64,000 nt of DNA from Streptomyces marokkonensis. Its GTDB lineage: Bacteria > Actinomycetota > Actinomycetes > Streptomycetales > Streptomycetaceae. Positions 16,725-26,708 of this stretch are shown piece by piece. Numbering within the stretch: the stretch's first letter is position 1; every line of letters begins with the position of its first letter. Location of the stretch: assembly GCF_008312835.1 (NCBI RefSeq), contig NZ_VSKS01000002.1, forward strand, positions 528,811-592,810, read 5' to 3'. Below the pieces are notes generated by a model. That model worked only from the letters and a program-made list of their open reading frames with translations. It did no database searches and had not been told where the DNA came from. A program made the position numbers and the translations under genes.

Positions 16725-17678
16725 TCAGCCCCTCTTCCAGCCGTCGCCCCACTGCTGCGGAGGCACGGGCGTGCCGGTGTGCGCGTGGTACTCCACCGAC
16801 TCCGCGGTCAACTGCATGAACGCCTCCTCCAGGGAGGCCTGCTGCGGGCTCAGCTCGTGCAGCACCAGCTGGTGCCGGGCCGCCAGCTCCCCGATGTACT
16901 CCGCCTTGGACCCGTCCACCTCCAGCGCCCCGTCACCGCCGGCCACCGCGGTGATCCCGCCCTGGTGCAGCACGTCGAGCAGCAGCTCCCGCTGCGGGCT
17001 GCGCACCCGGACGTAGGAGCGGGAATTGCGCTCGATGAACTCGGCCATCGAGGTGTCGGCGAGCAGCCGCCCCTGGCCGATGACCACCAGGTGGTCGGCG
17101 GTCAGCGCCATCTCGCTCATCAGGTGGGAGGAGACGAAGACCGTACGGCCCTGCGTGGCGAGCGACTTCATCAGCGTGCGGATCCAGTGGATGCCCTCGG
17201 GGTCGAGACCGTTGACCGGCTCGTCGAACATCAGGATGCGCGGGTCGCCGAGCAGCGCGGCCGCGATGCCGAGCCGCTGGCCCATGCCGAGCGAGAACCC
17301 CTTGGCCTTCTTCCGCGCCACCGCCGTCAGCCCGACCGCGTCCAGCACCTCGTGCACCCGCCGCGGCTGGATGCCGTTGCTCTGCGCGAGGCACAGCAGG
17401 TGGTTGTAGGCGCTGCGGCCCGGGTGCACGCCCTTCGCCTCCAGCAGCGCGCCGATGCAGGTCAGCGGGTCCTCGAGGCGGTCGTAGCGCGTGCCGTCGA
17501 TCCGCACGTCCCCGGCGGTGGGGTGGTCCAGGCCCAGGATCATCCGCATGGTGGTCGACTTGCCGGCGCCGTTCGGACCGAGGAACCCCGTGACGATGCC
17601 CGGTCTGACGGTGAAGGTCAGATCGTCGACCGCCACCTTCTCGCCGTACCGCTTGGTCAGCCCCTCGAGCTCGATCAT
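16725..17678 (-). CDS. ABC transporter ATPase (exporter 2)
   Basis: A 317-residue ATPase. Walker A GPNGAGKST is near residue 38, then KKAKGFSLGMGQRLGIAAAL as signature, Walker B ILMFDEPVNGLDPEGI and H-loop SSHLMSEMALTADHL. The C-terminal extension of about 100 residues is shared with the paralogue at 14.6 kb up to AYMRMTQ/AFMQLTAES. It lies 2 bp upstream of its permease gene and 81 bp downstream of filP. Confidence 0.94.
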   Translation of the reverse strand: MIELEGLTKRYGEKVAVDDLTFTVRPGIVTGFLGPNGAGKSTTMRMILGLDHPTAGDVRIDGTRYDRLEDPLTCIGALLEAKGVHPGRSAYNHLLCLAQSNGIQPRRVHEVLDAVGLTAVARKKAKGFSLGMGQRLGIAAALLGDPRILMFDEPVNGLDPEGIHWIRTLMKSLATQGRTVFVSSHLMSEMALTADHLVVIGQGRLLADTSMAEFIERNSRSYVRVRSPQRELLLDVLHQGGITAVAGGDGALEVDGSKAEYIGELAARHQLVLHELSPQQASLEEAFMQLTAESVEYHAHTGTPVPPQQWGDGWKRG

Positions 17679-17697
17679 GCGGCCACGCTAGAACGGG

Positions 17698-17735
17698 ACG
17701 GAGCCCTCTGCCACCTCAGTGGCAGAGGGCTCCGT
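17698..17735. terminator. 17-bp hairpin terminator downstream of filP
   Basis: A perfect 17-bp stem (17698-17714 with 17719-17735) and the loop CTCA, 25 bp past the filP stop and 19 bp before the ATPase start. It should end filP transcription and insulate the exporter. Confidence 0.88.
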
Positions 17736-17759
17736 GCCTGCTCGGTCCCGCGCCGGGCG

Positions 17760-18698
17760 TTACCGGGACTGCTGGGCCGGGACCCCGCGGGAGATCGGCT
17801 CGTCCTCGGTGGCCGGCGAGCCGGTCGCGGCCACCGCCGCACCCGTGAGCGTCGCCAGCATCTCGCGGACGTTCGTCAGCTGGGCGTTGATGGAGTCACG
17901 GCGGTTGGTCAGCGCCGCGAGCTCACGCTCGGATTCCGAACGGATCCGGTCCGCCTTGGCGTTGGCGTCCGCGACGATGTCCTCGGCCTGGCGCTGCGCG
18001 GTCTCCACCGTCTGGCGGGCACGGCGCTCGGCGTCGGTGCGCAGCTTCTCGGCCTCCAGGCGCAGCTGCTCCGCGCGGTGCTCGATCTCCGCGAGACGCT
18101 TCTCGGCCTTGGCCTGCCGGGAGGCGAGGTCGCGCTCGGACTGCTCGCGCCGCTTGGCGAGGTTCGTCTCGAAGTCGGCGGCGGCCTGCGCGGCCTTGGC
18201 GCGGGTCTCCTCGAAGAGGGCGTCCGCCTCCTCCCGCTTGGACTGCGCGTCCTTCTGCGCCTCGGAACGCAGCTGGGACGCCTCGCCCTTGGCCTTCTCG
18301 ACGATCCGGACGCCCTCGTCCTCCGCCTTGGCCTTGCGCTCGGAGGCGTACGACTCGGCGTCGTTGCGCACCTGCTGGGCGGCCGACTCGGCGAGCTCGC
18401 GGTGCTGCTCCGCCGCGCGCCGGGCCTCCTCGCGCAGATCCTTGGCCTCCTCCTCGGCGAGGCGGAGGATCTTCTCCACACGCGCGCCGAGACCCGCGTA
18501 CGACGGCTCGGCGTCGTTGACCTGGGCCTGGGCGTTCTGCGTCTCGAGGTGGAGCTCTTCGATGCGCTTTTCCAGAGCGGTGATGCGGGCGAGAGCGCTG
18601 TCACGGTCGGAGACGAGCTTGGAGATACGTTCGTCCACCTGAGCGCGGTCGTACCCACGCCGCACAAGCTCGAAGCCGTAGGGGGAAGTGTCGCTCAT
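17760..18698 (-). CDS. filP: FilP, intermediate filament-like coiled-coil protein
   Basis: A 312-residue coiled-coil protein. FilP forms filaments behind the hyphal tip, gives the cell mechanical rigidity, and works with DivIVA and Scy in the polarisome. The start MSDTSPYGFELVRRGYDRAQ is the conserved DivIVA-like N-terminus, and residues about 15-285 are continuous heptad/51-residue coiled coil rich in Ala, Glu, Arg and Lys. Length agrees with the S. coelicolor protein (about 310). It lies 183 bp downstream of scy. Confidence 0.95.
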   Translation of the reverse strand: MSDTSPYGFELVRRGYDRAQVDERISKLVSDRDSALARITALEKRIEELHLETQNAQAQVNDAEPSYAGLGARVEKILRLAEEEAKDLREEARRAAEQHRELAESAAQQVRNDAESYASERKAKAEDEGVRIVEKAKGEASQLRSEAQKDAQSKREEADALFEETRAKAAQAAADFETNLAKRREQSERDLASRQAKAEKRLAEIEHRAEQLRLEAEKLRTDAERRARQTVETAQRQAEDIVADANAKADRIRSESERELAALTNRRDSINAQLTNVREMLATLTGAAVAATGSPATEDEPISRGVPAQQSR

Positions 18699-18881
18699 GG
18701 GGTTCCTGTCGAATGAGACCGGTGAGGTGATAGGTGGAATCCTAGGGGCCGAAGCGCTGTGTCATCGAGCGGATGCACGTTTGATACGGAGATTGACACC
18801 CCTTTTGAGTGGCTCGCCGCCGGAAGGCTTGCCAAAGCCATGGTCAAAGGCCTCACCGTACAGGCGATTTGGTCCGGTTTG

Positions 18882-21800
18882 CTAGCTATCCGATGACTTG
18901 CCACCCGTACGGGTAGCACCCGCCGCGGCTCCCGCCCTGACCCCGTTGTCCTTGGCGGCCGCCGGGGCCTCGAAGGACTCCAGCGCCTCCAGCACATCCT
19001 GCACGCGGGAGATCTCCGCGTTGATGTCCTCGCGGCGCCGCACCAGCACCTCCAGCTCGCGCTTGCCCTCCTCGACCGTGCGCCGTGCCTCGCGGACCGC
19101 CTCGGCCTTCAGCTCCTCGGCCTCCCTCACGAGCGTGGCCTTCTTCTGCTCCGCCTCCTTCAGCAGACCCTCGGCCTTCTTCACGGCGGCGATACGCACC
19201 TTGCCCGCCTCGGAGTTGGCCTCCGAGACGATCTCCTTGGCCTTCGCCTCCGCCTTGGCGAGCTGCTCCTCGGCGGCCTTGATGAGCGCGTCGCAGCGGT
19301 CGCCCGTCGACTTCATCGTCTCCGCCGCCTCACGGCGGGCCCGCTCGTGCAGCTCCTCGATCTCGCCGGTGAGGCGGTCGCGCAGCTCCTGCGCGCGCTC
19401 CCTGATCTGGGTCGCGTCCCGGCGCGCACCCACCAGCAGCTCGTCCGCGTCCGTACGGGCCTTCTCCACCAGCGAGTTGCCCTCGACGGTCGCCTCGGAC
19501 ACCAGCCGCTCGGCCTCGCTGCGGGCCACGCCGACCATCGTGTCCGCCTGCGACTCCGCGTCCGCCGTCGTCTTCTGCGCCTGCTGCTGCGCCTCGGTGA
19601 GCAGCTTGTCCGCCTCGGCGGTGGTCTCCGTGATGAGCGTGTCGACCTGCTCGGCCGCCTCCGAGCGCCGCTTGTTGGCCTCCTTGCGGGCCTCGTCCAG
19701 CGTCCGCTCGGCCTCCTCGCGCGCGGTGGACACCAGCCGCTCGGCCTGCGACTCCGCGTCGGACCTGACCCGTTCGGCGTCCTGGCGGATCCGCTCCGCG
19801 TGCTGCTGCGCCGACCCCACCGTCTCCGCGGCCTCGGCCCGCAGCCGTTCCGCGTCGCCGGTCGCGTCCGCGATCAGCTTCTCCGCCTTGGCGACCGACT
19901 CCGAGCGCACCCGCTCGGCCTCGGCGACCGTCTCCACGCGCAGCCGGTCGGTCTCCGCGACGGTGTCCTCGGTGAGCCGCTCGGCCTCGCTGCGGGCCTC
20001 GGTGATGAGCGTGTCCGCCTGCGTCGCCGCGTCCGAACGGATCCGGTTGGCGTCCTCGCGGGCGTCCGCCCGGGTGCGCGCCGCGGCCTGCTCCGCCTCG
20101 GCGATGGCGTCCGACGCCTCCGTACGCACCCGCTGGGCGTGTTCGGACACCTCCGCGCGGATCCGCTCGGCCTCCGTGATCGCCTCGGACATGGTGCGCT
20201 CGGCCAGCGCCTTGGCGGCCTCCGTCTCCTCGTGCGCCTCGCGCCGCAGCCGGCCCGCGTCCTCGCTCGCCCGTTCCCGCTCCGCGTAGGCGTCGGCGCG
20301 GACCCGGTCCGCCTCCTCCCCGGCCTCGCGGCGCGTACGGTCCGCCGCGTGCTCGGCGGCGCTGCGCAGCCCGGCGATCTCCTCCTGCGCCTGCTCGTGC
20401 AGCCCGGCGACGGAGTCCCGTACCTGCTGGGCGTGCTGCTCGGCCGCCGACACCGTCTCCGTGGCGCGCCGGTCCGCCTCCTCGACCAGGCGTACGGCCT
20501 CGGCCTGCGCCTCCTCCACGCGCGTACGCGCCGACGACAGCAGCTCCTCGCTCTGCTCGCGGGCCCGTTCGCGCTCCTGGTCGGCCTCCTGCCGGGCCGC
20601 ACCGAGGAGTTCCTCGGCCTCGCGGCGGCGCCGGGCCGCCTCCTCCTGCGCGGCGGCCAGCGTCTGGGACGCCTCCGCACCGATCCGCTCGGCGGCGGCC
20701 CGCGCCTCCGCGCGCATCCGGTCGGCGCTGTCCTGCGCCTCCGACGTCAGCCGCTCCGCCTCGGCCGCGGCCTCCGACCGCAGCCGTACGGCGACGGACT
20801 CGCCCTCCGCGCGGGACGCCGACGCGTCCGCGGCCGCCTCGTCACGCAGCCGCTCGGCCTCCGCCTCCGCCTGCTGCTGCAGCGTACGGATCCGCTCGGC
20901 GGCCTCCGTGCGCAGCCGCTCGCTCTCCTCGGCCGCCTCCCGGCGGATCCGGGCGGCCTCCTCGCGCGCGTCGCTCAGCGCCTGCTCGGCGGCGGCGAGC
21001 CGCTCCTCGGCGTCCGCGTGCAGCCGTGTCAGTTCCCCGGCGGCCTCCGTGCGGCGGGCCTCGACGGCCCGCTCGGTCTCCTCGCGCAGCTCGCGCGCGG
21101 CCCGCTCGGCGTCCTCCCTGAGCGCGTCCGCCTGCTCGACGGCCTCCGCGCGGTGCCGCTCGGCCTCCTTGCGGGTGCGCTCCAGCGTCTCCTCGGCCTG
21201 CCGGCGCAGCGTCGTGGCGCGCTCGATGGCCTCGGTGCGGACCTTCTCGCTGTCCGTCTGCGCCGTGGAGCGCAGTTCGTCGGCGTCGGCCTTCGCCTTG
21301 GCGAGCAGCTCCTCGGCGGACTTCGCCGCCTCCTCGATCTGCGCCACGGCCTCCTTGCGGGCCGCCGCGCGGATCTTCTCGCCCTCGGCGACCGCGTCGG
21401 CGCGCAGCTGCTCGGCCTCGCCGCGCAGCCGGCGCGCCTCCTCCTGCAGCTCGACCGTCTTGGCGCGGTACTCCTTGGTGTCGTCCTTCGCCGCGCCCTT
21501 GAGCTGCTCGGCGATGTCGTGCGCCTCCGCACGCAGCCGGTCGGCCTCGGCCTCGGCCTCCCCGCGGATCCGCTCGGCCTCCTCGGCCGCCGCCCTGGTG
21601 GTCCGCTTGGCCTCCTCCGACGCCTTGTTGAGCACGTCCTCGGCGGTCCTGGCAGCCTTGGACAGCTGCGTGGCGGACTCCTCGGCGGTGAGCGTGCGGG
21701 CCTTCTCCGCGGCCTCGGCGACGATCTTCTCGGCCTCCGCGCGGGCGTCGGCGACCAGCTGCTCGGCGTCGGCCTTGGTGGACTCCGCCTCCTTGGTGGC

Positions 21801-22763
21801 CTCGCTGACCAGCCGCGCCACCTGCTCCTTGGCGGTGCGCGTACGGGTCTCGTTGGCGGACTCGGCGGAGGCGATGGCCTTGGCGGCGGCCTCCTTCGCC
21901 TCGGCGAGCACCTTCTCCGCCTCGGCGCGCGCCTCGCGCAGCGAGGTCTCGGCCTCCGCCATGCGCTTCTCGGCGGCCCTGGCGAGCTCCTGGGCCTCGC
22001 GGCGCGCCGACTCCGACTCGGTGGCCGTGGACGTCCGCAACTGCTCGGCGTGGTCGGTGGCCTCCTGGGCCTGCGTGGACGCCGCGTTCAGCAGCCGCTC
22101 GGCGTCCGCGCGGGCCCGGCGCAGCAACTGCTCGGCCTCCGCGCGGGCCGACTCCGCCTCGCTCTGCAGCCGCTGTCGGGCCTCGGACGTCAGCCGCTCC
22201 GCCTCCGCGCGGGCGGCGGCCATGGCCTGCTCCCGCTCCGCGCGGGTCTCCTCCATGAGCCGGCGGGCCTGCTCCTCGGTACGGGCCCGCAACTGCTCCG
22301 CCCACGCCACGTTCTCGTTGACGTGCGACTCGACGGTCTGCCTGCGCTCCGCCAGCTCCTGGTCGAGCTGCTGGCGCCGCGTCACCGCCTCCTGGTGCAG
22401 CTCGGCCTGGAGCCGGGCCGCCTGCTCCGCGTGCTCCTGGAGGATCCGCTGGGTCTGCGCCCGGGCCTGGCTCAGCTCCCGCTCGGCGTCCGCGCGGAGC
22501 TGGTCGGCCTGCATCTGCGCGTTGCGGAGCATCTGCTCGGCCTGATAGCCGATGTCACCGCCGTCGTACGCGGGCCGGGACATGATGGTGCGCCGCGCCT
22601 CGTGCAGCTTGGCGCGCAGCACCTCGACCTGGTAGCCGAGGTCCTCGGCGTGCTGGATCGCCTTTTCCCGCTCGGTCTTCAGCCGCTTCATCTCGGCTTC
22701 GAACCGAGAGAGGTGGTCGACGTCAGCCGCCGGCTCTCGCTCCTGGCTCTCGTAGCCCCGCAC
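18882..22763 (-). CDS. scy: Scy, giant coiled-coil polarity scaffold
   Basis: A 1293-residue protein, nearly all coiled coil. Scy is the scaffold that sets polar growth sites in hyphae, recruiting DivIVA, FilP and ParA. Residues 1-80 are the conserved head (ESQEREPAADVDHLSRFEAE); the rest is a long run of 51-residue-type repeats with recurring EAERLRxEA blocks, ending in a short Gly/Ala tail. The GTG at 22763 (MRGYESQEREP) is chosen; an in-frame ATG at 22814 would add 17 residues but lacks a better ribosome site. Scy of S. coelicolor is about 1326 residues. Confidence 0.95.
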   Translation of the reverse strand: MRGYESQEREPAADVDHLSRFEAEMKRLKTEREKAIQHAEDLGYQVEVLRAKLHEARRTIMSRPAYDGGDIGYQAEQMLRNAQMQADQLRADAERELSQARAQTQRILQEHAEQAARLQAELHQEAVTRRQQLDQELAERRQTVESHVNENVAWAEQLRARTEEQARRLMEETRAEREQAMAAARAEAERLTSEARQRLQSEAESARAEAEQLLRRARADAERLLNAASTQAQEATDHAEQLRTSTATESESARREAQELARAAEKRMAEAETSLREARAEAEKVLAEAKEAAAKAIASAESANETRTRTAKEQVARLVSEATKEAESTKADAEQLVADARAEAEKIVAEAAEKARTLTAEESATQLSKAARTAEDVLNKASEEAKRTTRAAAEEAERIRGEAEAEADRLRAEAHDIAEQLKGAAKDDTKEYRAKTVELQEEARRLRGEAEQLRADAVAEGEKIRAAARKEAVAQIEEAAKSAEELLAKAKADADELRSTAQTDSEKVRTEAIERATTLRRQAEETLERTRKEAERHRAEAVEQADALREDAERAARELREETERAVEARRTEAAGELTRLHADAEERLAAAEQALSDAREEAARIRREAAEESERLRTEAAERIRTLQQQAEAEAERLRDEAAADASASRAEGESVAVRLRSEAAAEAERLTSEAQDSADRMRAEARAAAERIGAEASQTLAAAQEEAARRRREAEELLGAARQEADQERERAREQSEELLSSARTRVEEAQAEAVRLVEEADRRATETVSAAEQHAQQVRDSVAGLHEQAQEEIAGLRSAAEHAADRTRREAGEEADRVRADAYAERERASEDAGRLRREAHEETEAAKALAERTMSEAITEAERIRAEVSEHAQRVRTEASDAIAEAEQAAARTRADAREDANRIRSDAATQADTLITEARSEAERLTEDTVAETDRLRVETVAEAERVRSESVAKAEKLIADATGDAERLRAEAAETVGSAQQHAERIRQDAERVRSDAESQAERLVSTAREEAERTLDEARKEANKRRSEAAEQVDTLITETTAEADKLLTEAQQQAQKTTADAESQADTMVGVARSEAERLVSEATVEGNSLVEKARTDADELLVGARRDATQIRERAQELRDRLTGEIEELHERARREAAETMKSTGDRCDALIKAAEEQLAKAEAKAKEIVSEANSEAGKVRIAAVKKAEGLLKEAEQKKATLVREAEELKAEAVREARRTVEEGKRELEVLVRRREDINAEISRVQDVLEALESFEAPAAAKDNGVRAGAAAGATRTGGKSSDS

Positions 22764-22992
22764 TGCGCGGTCCCATCCGTCCCCTGGTCGCAAGTCTGGC
22801 CGAGCTCCGTCCATCCGCCGAACGGGGCCCCCGGGGAATGGTGTCAGATCAACGGCGGAGCATGGGCTGCTGCCCCGCGCTCGCCCCCCGAAACCCGGAC
22901 CCCGGCGATCCCGCCGCCGAAGACGACAGGACCCGGTCACCACGGATCGAGCGGCGACCAGGCCCAACCCTACCGGCCCTTATGTACGTGGG

Positions 22993-23433
22993 TCAGTGCT
23001 CGGACGACTCAACAGGGGCCGAAGTGACCAGTTCTGTCAGTACGCCGTGGCAGTCCTTGGGATGCAGGAAGGTGATCCGTGACCCCATGGAGCCGCGCCG
23101 GGGCTCTTCGTACAGAACGCGTACGCCCTTCTCCTTGATGTCGGCCGCCTCCGCGTCCACATCCGCCGTACCGAAAGCGATGTGGTGGACGCCCTCGCCG
23201 TTCTTCGCCAGCCACTTGGCGACGGTGGAGTCCTCCCGCGTCGGCTCGAGGAGCTGCAGGTAGGAGGCGCCGCCGTCCGAGGTGTCGTTGATCTTGAGCA
23301 TGGCCTCACGCACGCCCTGCTCCTCGTTGACCTCGGAGTGGAACACCTCGAAGCCGTAGGTGGCCCGGTAGAACTCCACGGTCCTGTCCAGGTCGAAACA
23401 GGCGATCCCGATGTGGTCGATTCGCGTCAGCAT
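22993..23433 (-). CDS. mce: Methylmalonyl-CoA epimerase
   Basis: A 146-residue vicinal-oxygen-chelate protein that interconverts (R)- and (S)-methylmalonyl-CoA, between propionyl-CoA carboxylation and methylmalonyl-CoA mutase. The metal ligands are visible: His7 in RIDHIGIA, Gln in YLQLLEP, His in GEGVHHIAFG and Glu in GVLTELV. Length is typical. It is divergent from the thiolase gene and shares the pathway with meaB. Confidence 0.95.
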   Translation of the reverse strand: MLTRIDHIGIACFDLDRTVEFYRATYGFEVFHSEVNEEQGVREAMLKINDTSDGGASYLQLLEPTREDSTVAKWLAKNGEGVHHIAFGTADVDAEAADIKEKGVRVLYEEPRRGSMGSRITFLHPKDCHGVLTELVTSAPVESSEH

Positions 23434-23580
23434 GAAATCAGTGCAGCGCTCCCGCCGTGGTTACGCAACGTGCGCGCGATCACACCGAAAGGCCGATGAC
23501 GGGGTCCACCGCACGTCAGTACATTCGAAGTAAACCCTCGTTCACTCCTCGGCTGTGCAGCCGGAAGGGGACCGCAGCTC

Positions 23581-24804
23581 ATGACTTCTGCATCATCTGC
23601 ATCTTCCGCAACGAACGGCACGACGTCCGTCATCGTCGCGGGCGCCCGCACCCCGATGGGTCGGCTGCTCGGTTCGCTGAAGTCGTTCTCCGGGGCCGAC
23701 CTCGGCGGCTTCGCGATCAAGGCCGCCCTCGACCGTGCGGGGATCGGTGGCGACCAGGTCCAGTACGTGATCATGGGCCAGGTGCTCCAGGCCGGGGCGG
23801 GGCAGATCCCGGCGCGCCAGGCCGCCGTGAAGGCCGGCATCCCGATGAACGTCCCGGCGCTCACCATCAACAAGGTGTGCCTCTCCGGCCTCGACGCCAT
23901 CGCGCTCGCGGACCAGCTCATCCGGGCCGGCGAGTTCGACGTGATCGTCGCCGGCGGCCAGGAGTCCATGACCAACGCCCCGCACCTGCTGCCGAAGTCC
24001 CGCGACGGCTTCAAGTACGGCGCGGTGCAGATGCTCGACGCCATGGCGCACGACGGTCTGACCGACTCCTTCGAGAACATCGCCATGGGCGAGTCCACGG
24101 AGAAGCACAACACCCGCCTCGGCATCGCCCGCCCGGAGCAGGACGAGATCGCCGCCCTCTCCCACCAGCGCGCCGCCGCCGCCCAGAAGAACGGCATCTA
24201 CGAAGCCGAGATCACCCCGGTCGAGATCCCGCAGCGCAAGGGCGACCCGGTCCTGTTCAGCAAGGACGAGGGCATCCGCGGCGACACCACCGCCGAGTCC
24301 CTCGGCAGGCTGCGCCCGGCGTTCGCCAAGGACGGCACGATCACCGCCGGCTCCTCGTCGCAGATCTCGGACGGTGCGGCGGCCGTGGTCGTGATGAGCA
24401 AGGCCAAGGCACAGGAGCTGGGCCTGGAGTGGATCGCCGAGATCGGTGCCCACGGCAACGTGGCCGGCCCCGACAACTCCCTCCAGTCGCAGCCGTCCAA
24501 CGCGATCCGGCACGCGCTGAAGAAGGAGGGCCTGGAGGTCTCCGACCTCGACCTCATCGAGATCAACGAGGCCTTCGCCGCGGTCGCCGTCCAGTCAATG
24601 AAGGACCTGGGCGTTTCCACCGAAAAGGTGAACGTCAACGGCGGTGCCATCGCCCTCGGTCACCCGATCGGGATGTCCGGCGCGCGGCTCGTGCTGCACC
24701 TGGCGCTCGAGCTGAAGCGGCGCGGCGGCGGTGTCGGCGCGGCGGCGCTGTGCGGCGGCGGCGGCCAGGGCGACGCGCTGATCGTGCGGGTGCCCAAGGC
24801 CTGA
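23581..24804 (+). CDS. Acetyl-CoA C-acetyltransferase (biosynthetic-type thiolase)
   Basis: A 407-residue thiolase condensing two acetyl-CoA to acetoacetyl-CoA, or cleaving it. The nucleophile is Cys100 in [14 protein letters not shown]; the second site has [11 protein letters not shown] and the C-terminal [10 protein letters not shown]. It is close in layout to Streptomyces acetyl-CoA acetyltransferases (about 400 residues). The ATG at 23581 follows GGAAGGGG. It is followed 52 bp later by meaB, probably in one operon, and pairs with the dehydrogenase at 6.5 kb in acetoacetyl-CoA metabolism and ethylmalonyl-CoA pathway supply. Confidence 0.95.
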   Translation: MTSASSASSATNGTTSVIVAGARTPMGRLLGSLKSFSGADLGGFAIKAALDRAGIGGDQVQYVIMGQVLQAGAGQIPARQAAVKAGIPMNVPALTINKVCLSGLDAIALADQLIRAGEFDVIVAGGQESMTNAPHLLPKSRDGFKYGAVQMLDAMAHDGLTDSFENIAMGESTEKHNTRLGIARPEQDEIAALSHQRAAAAQKNGIYEAEITPVEIPQRKGDPVLFSKDEGIRGDTTAESLGRLRPAFAKDGTITAGSSSQISDGAAAVVVMSKAKAQELGLEWIAEIGAHGNVAGPDNSLQSQPSNAIRHALKKEGLEVSDLDLIEINEAFAAVAVQSMKDLGVSTEKVNVNGGAIALGHPIGMSGARLVLHLALELKRRGGGVGAAALCGGGGQGDALIVRVPKA

Positions 24805-24856
24805 GCCGGGTTTGTTCGCAGGTGTGCAGGGTCTTTCTCTCGTGAACGGAGCTGTG

Positions 24857-25813
24857 ATGCAGGACGTCTCCTCGCTGGTCGCCCAGGCCAGGGAAGGCAG
24901 GCCACGGGCCGTGGCCCGGCTGATCTCCCTGGTGGAGGGGGCGTCCCCGCAGCTCAGGGAGGTGATGGCGGCCCTCGCGCCGCTCACCGGCAATGCCTAT
25001 GTCGTCGGCCTCACCGGCTCCCCGGGCGTCGGCAAGTCCACGTCCACCTCGGCGCTGGTGACCGCGTACCGCAAACAGGGCAAACGGGTCGGCGTCCTGG
25101 CCGTCGACCCGTCCTCCCCCTTCTCCGGCGGCGCCCTGCTCGGTGACCGCGTCCGCATGTCGGAGCACGCCTCCGACCCGGGGGTCTACATCCGTTCCAT
25201 GGCCACGCGGGGCCACCTGGGCGGCCTCGCCTGGGCCGCGCCGCAGGCGATCCGCGTCCTGGACGCGGCCGGCTGCGACGTGATCCTGGTGGAGACGGTG
25301 GGCGTCGGCCAGTCGGAGGTGGAGATCGCCTCCCAGGCCGACACCTCCGTGGTGCTGCTGGCCCCCGGCATGGGCGACGGCATCCAGGCCGCCAAGGCAG
25401 GGATCCTGGAGATCGGTGACGTCTACGTCGTCAACAAGGCCGACCGTGACGGCGCCGACGCCACCGCCCGCGAGCTGAACCACATGCTGGGCCTCGGCGA
25501 ATCCCGCGCCCCGGGCGACTGGCGCCCCCCGATCGTCAAGACGGTCGCCGCGCGCGCGGAGGGCGTCGACGAGGTCGTCGAGGCGCTGGAGAAGCACCGT
25601 GCCTGGATGGAGGAGCGCGGGGTCCTGACGGAACGCCGCCTGGCCCGCGCATCCCGGGAGGTCGAGACCATCGCGGTCACGGCCCTGAGGGAACGCATCG
25701 GCGACCTCCACGGCGACCGCCGCCTCGGGGCGCTGGCGGAACGCATCATCGCGGGCGACCTGGACCCGTACCGCGCGGCGGACGAACTGGTGGAGGGCCT
25801 CACACAGGGCTGA
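24857..25813 (+). CDS. meaB: MeaB, GTPase chaperone of B12-dependent acyl-CoA mutases
   Basis: A 318-residue G3E GTPase. MeaB gates adenosylcobalamin loading and protects mutases such as methylmalonyl-CoA and isobutyryl-CoA mutase from inactivation. Visible motifs are Walker A GSPGVGKST, the switch DPSSPFSGGALLGDR, VETVGVGQSE and the guanine-specific NKAD. The ATG at 24857 behind CGGAG was chosen; a GTG 15 bp upstream is possible. Its client here is likely icmA at 34.2 kb or the methylmalonyl-CoA mutase encoded elsewhere. Confidence 0.95.
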   Translation: MQDVSSLVAQAREGRPRAVARLISLVEGASPQLREVMAALAPLTGNAYVVGLTGSPGVGKSTSTSALVTAYRKQGKRVGVLAVDPSSPFSGGALLGDRVRMSEHASDPGVYIRSMATRGHLGGLAWAAPQAIRVLDAAGCDVILVETVGVGQSEVEIASQADTSVVLLAPGMGDGIQAAKAGILEIGDVYVVNKADRDGADATARELNHMLGLGESRAPGDWRPPIVKTVAARAEGVDEVVEALEKHRAWMEERGVLTERRLARASREVETIAVTALRERIGDLHGDRRLGALAERIIAGDLDPYRAADELVEGLTQG

Positions 25814-25828
25814 CTTGTGAGCCCGCTC

Positions 25829-25933
25829 CCAGCCCGTCCGGCGCTTGAGGACGAGGCCCGTTCAGGGCCGAAAGGGGGGCTGCGGGCGCAGCCCCCAGGG
25901 ACGGGACGGGATGGGAAGGGGCGGCGGGGGCGA
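25829..25933. repeat. Streptomyces REP-like intergenic repeat with hairpin
   Basis: This segment is the familiar dispersed Streptomyces intergenic element: a CCGGCGCTTGAGGACGAG head, then a GGGGGCTGC/GCAGCCCCC stem (25875-25883 with 25888-25896), then a CAGGGACGGGACGGG tail and GGCGGCGGGGGCGA. It fills the space between convergent meaB and the PepSY gene and probably terminates both. Family membership is from memory of the motif. Confidence 0.75.
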
Positions 25934-25939
25934 CATCAA

Positions 25940-26587
25940 TCAGTCGTCGTCGGCGTCGCCCCCGTCGTCGTCCCGGTCGGCGGTGACCTTGCCGCTGCCC
26001 AGGTCGACCCGCCAGTCCCGCTCGCCCCCGCCGGAGGCACGCGTCTCGGCCTCCCACCCCTGGTCATCGTCGTCCTCGAGGTCCACCGAGACCACCGTTC
26101 CCTCGGCGGCCGCCGCCTTCGCGGCCTCCTGGGCCGTCACCGACGTCCCCTTCAGCGCGGCCCGCACCTCACCGGCGTCGTCCTCGTCGTCCTCCGAGGC
26201 GCCCAGCACCCTGCCGCTGCCCGGGTCGACCCGCACGCTGTGCCGGCCGTCCCCGCGCCCGAGGACCTCGACCTCCCAGTCCCCGTCATCGTCCAGTTCG
26301 GCGGACACCGCCGTGCCCGGCGTGTGCTTCAGCGCGGCGGCGATGGCGTCGGCGGCGGTCACCTCACCCGACGGACGACGGTCGTCACGATCGTCCCGGT
26401 CATCGCCACGGCCGTCGTCGTCCCGCCCGCGGTCGTCCCGCCCGTCGTCGTCCCCCGCCCGCTTCTCCGTCCGCTCCACCGGCGCCGGCCCGCCGTCGTC
26501 GTCCCCCGAGACCGCGATGGCCGTCGCCGTACCCCCACCGACCAGAGCCGCGGCCGTGACGACGGCGATCACGATGTTGCGCTTCAT
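25940..26587 (-). CDS. Secreted or membrane-anchored acidic PepSY-domain protein
   Basis: A 215-residue protein. Residues 1-25 are a signal peptide or anchor (NIVIAVVTAAALVGGGTATA). Residues about 30-70 are almost only Asp, Arg and Gly. Two PepSY-like repeats follow (VTAADAIAAALKHTPGTAVS with VLGRGDGRHSVRVDPGSGRV; then VTAQEAAKAAAAEGTVVSVD). PepSY domains often inhibit or sense at the cell surface. It is divergent from the two-component pair at 26.7 kb, whose kinase also has an Asp-rich external segment, so it is a likely target or accessory of that system. Confidence 0.88.
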   Translation of the reverse strand: MKRNIVIAVVTAAALVGGGTATAIAVSGDDDGGPAPVERTEKRAGDDDGRDDRGRDDDGRGDDRDDRDDRRPSGEVTAADAIAAALKHTPGTAVSAELDDDGDWEVEVLGRGDGRHSVRVDPGSGRVLGASEDDEDDAGEVRAALKGTSVTAQEAAKAAAAEGTVVSVDLEDDDDQGWEAETRASGGGERDWRVDLGSGKVTADRDDDGGDADDD

Positions 26588-26708
26588 GTGATTCCTCCCG
26601 AGTCGCTGCGTTTTCGCGCTGTACGGCCCCAATCTCGCCGACCGACGCTGAGAGGAACCTGAAACCGCCTGAAGTGATCTTCAGCTTCCCCCTGCGACCC
26701 TGGAGGAC

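Noticed and set aside
19347-23027. A 1226-codon open frame on the plus strand over scy
   Set aside because: It is the mirror of the repetitive coiled-coil gene scy: GC-rich codons leave the opposite strand open. It has Arg/Leu/Gly-rich low-complexity sequence, no ribosome site and no family resemblance.
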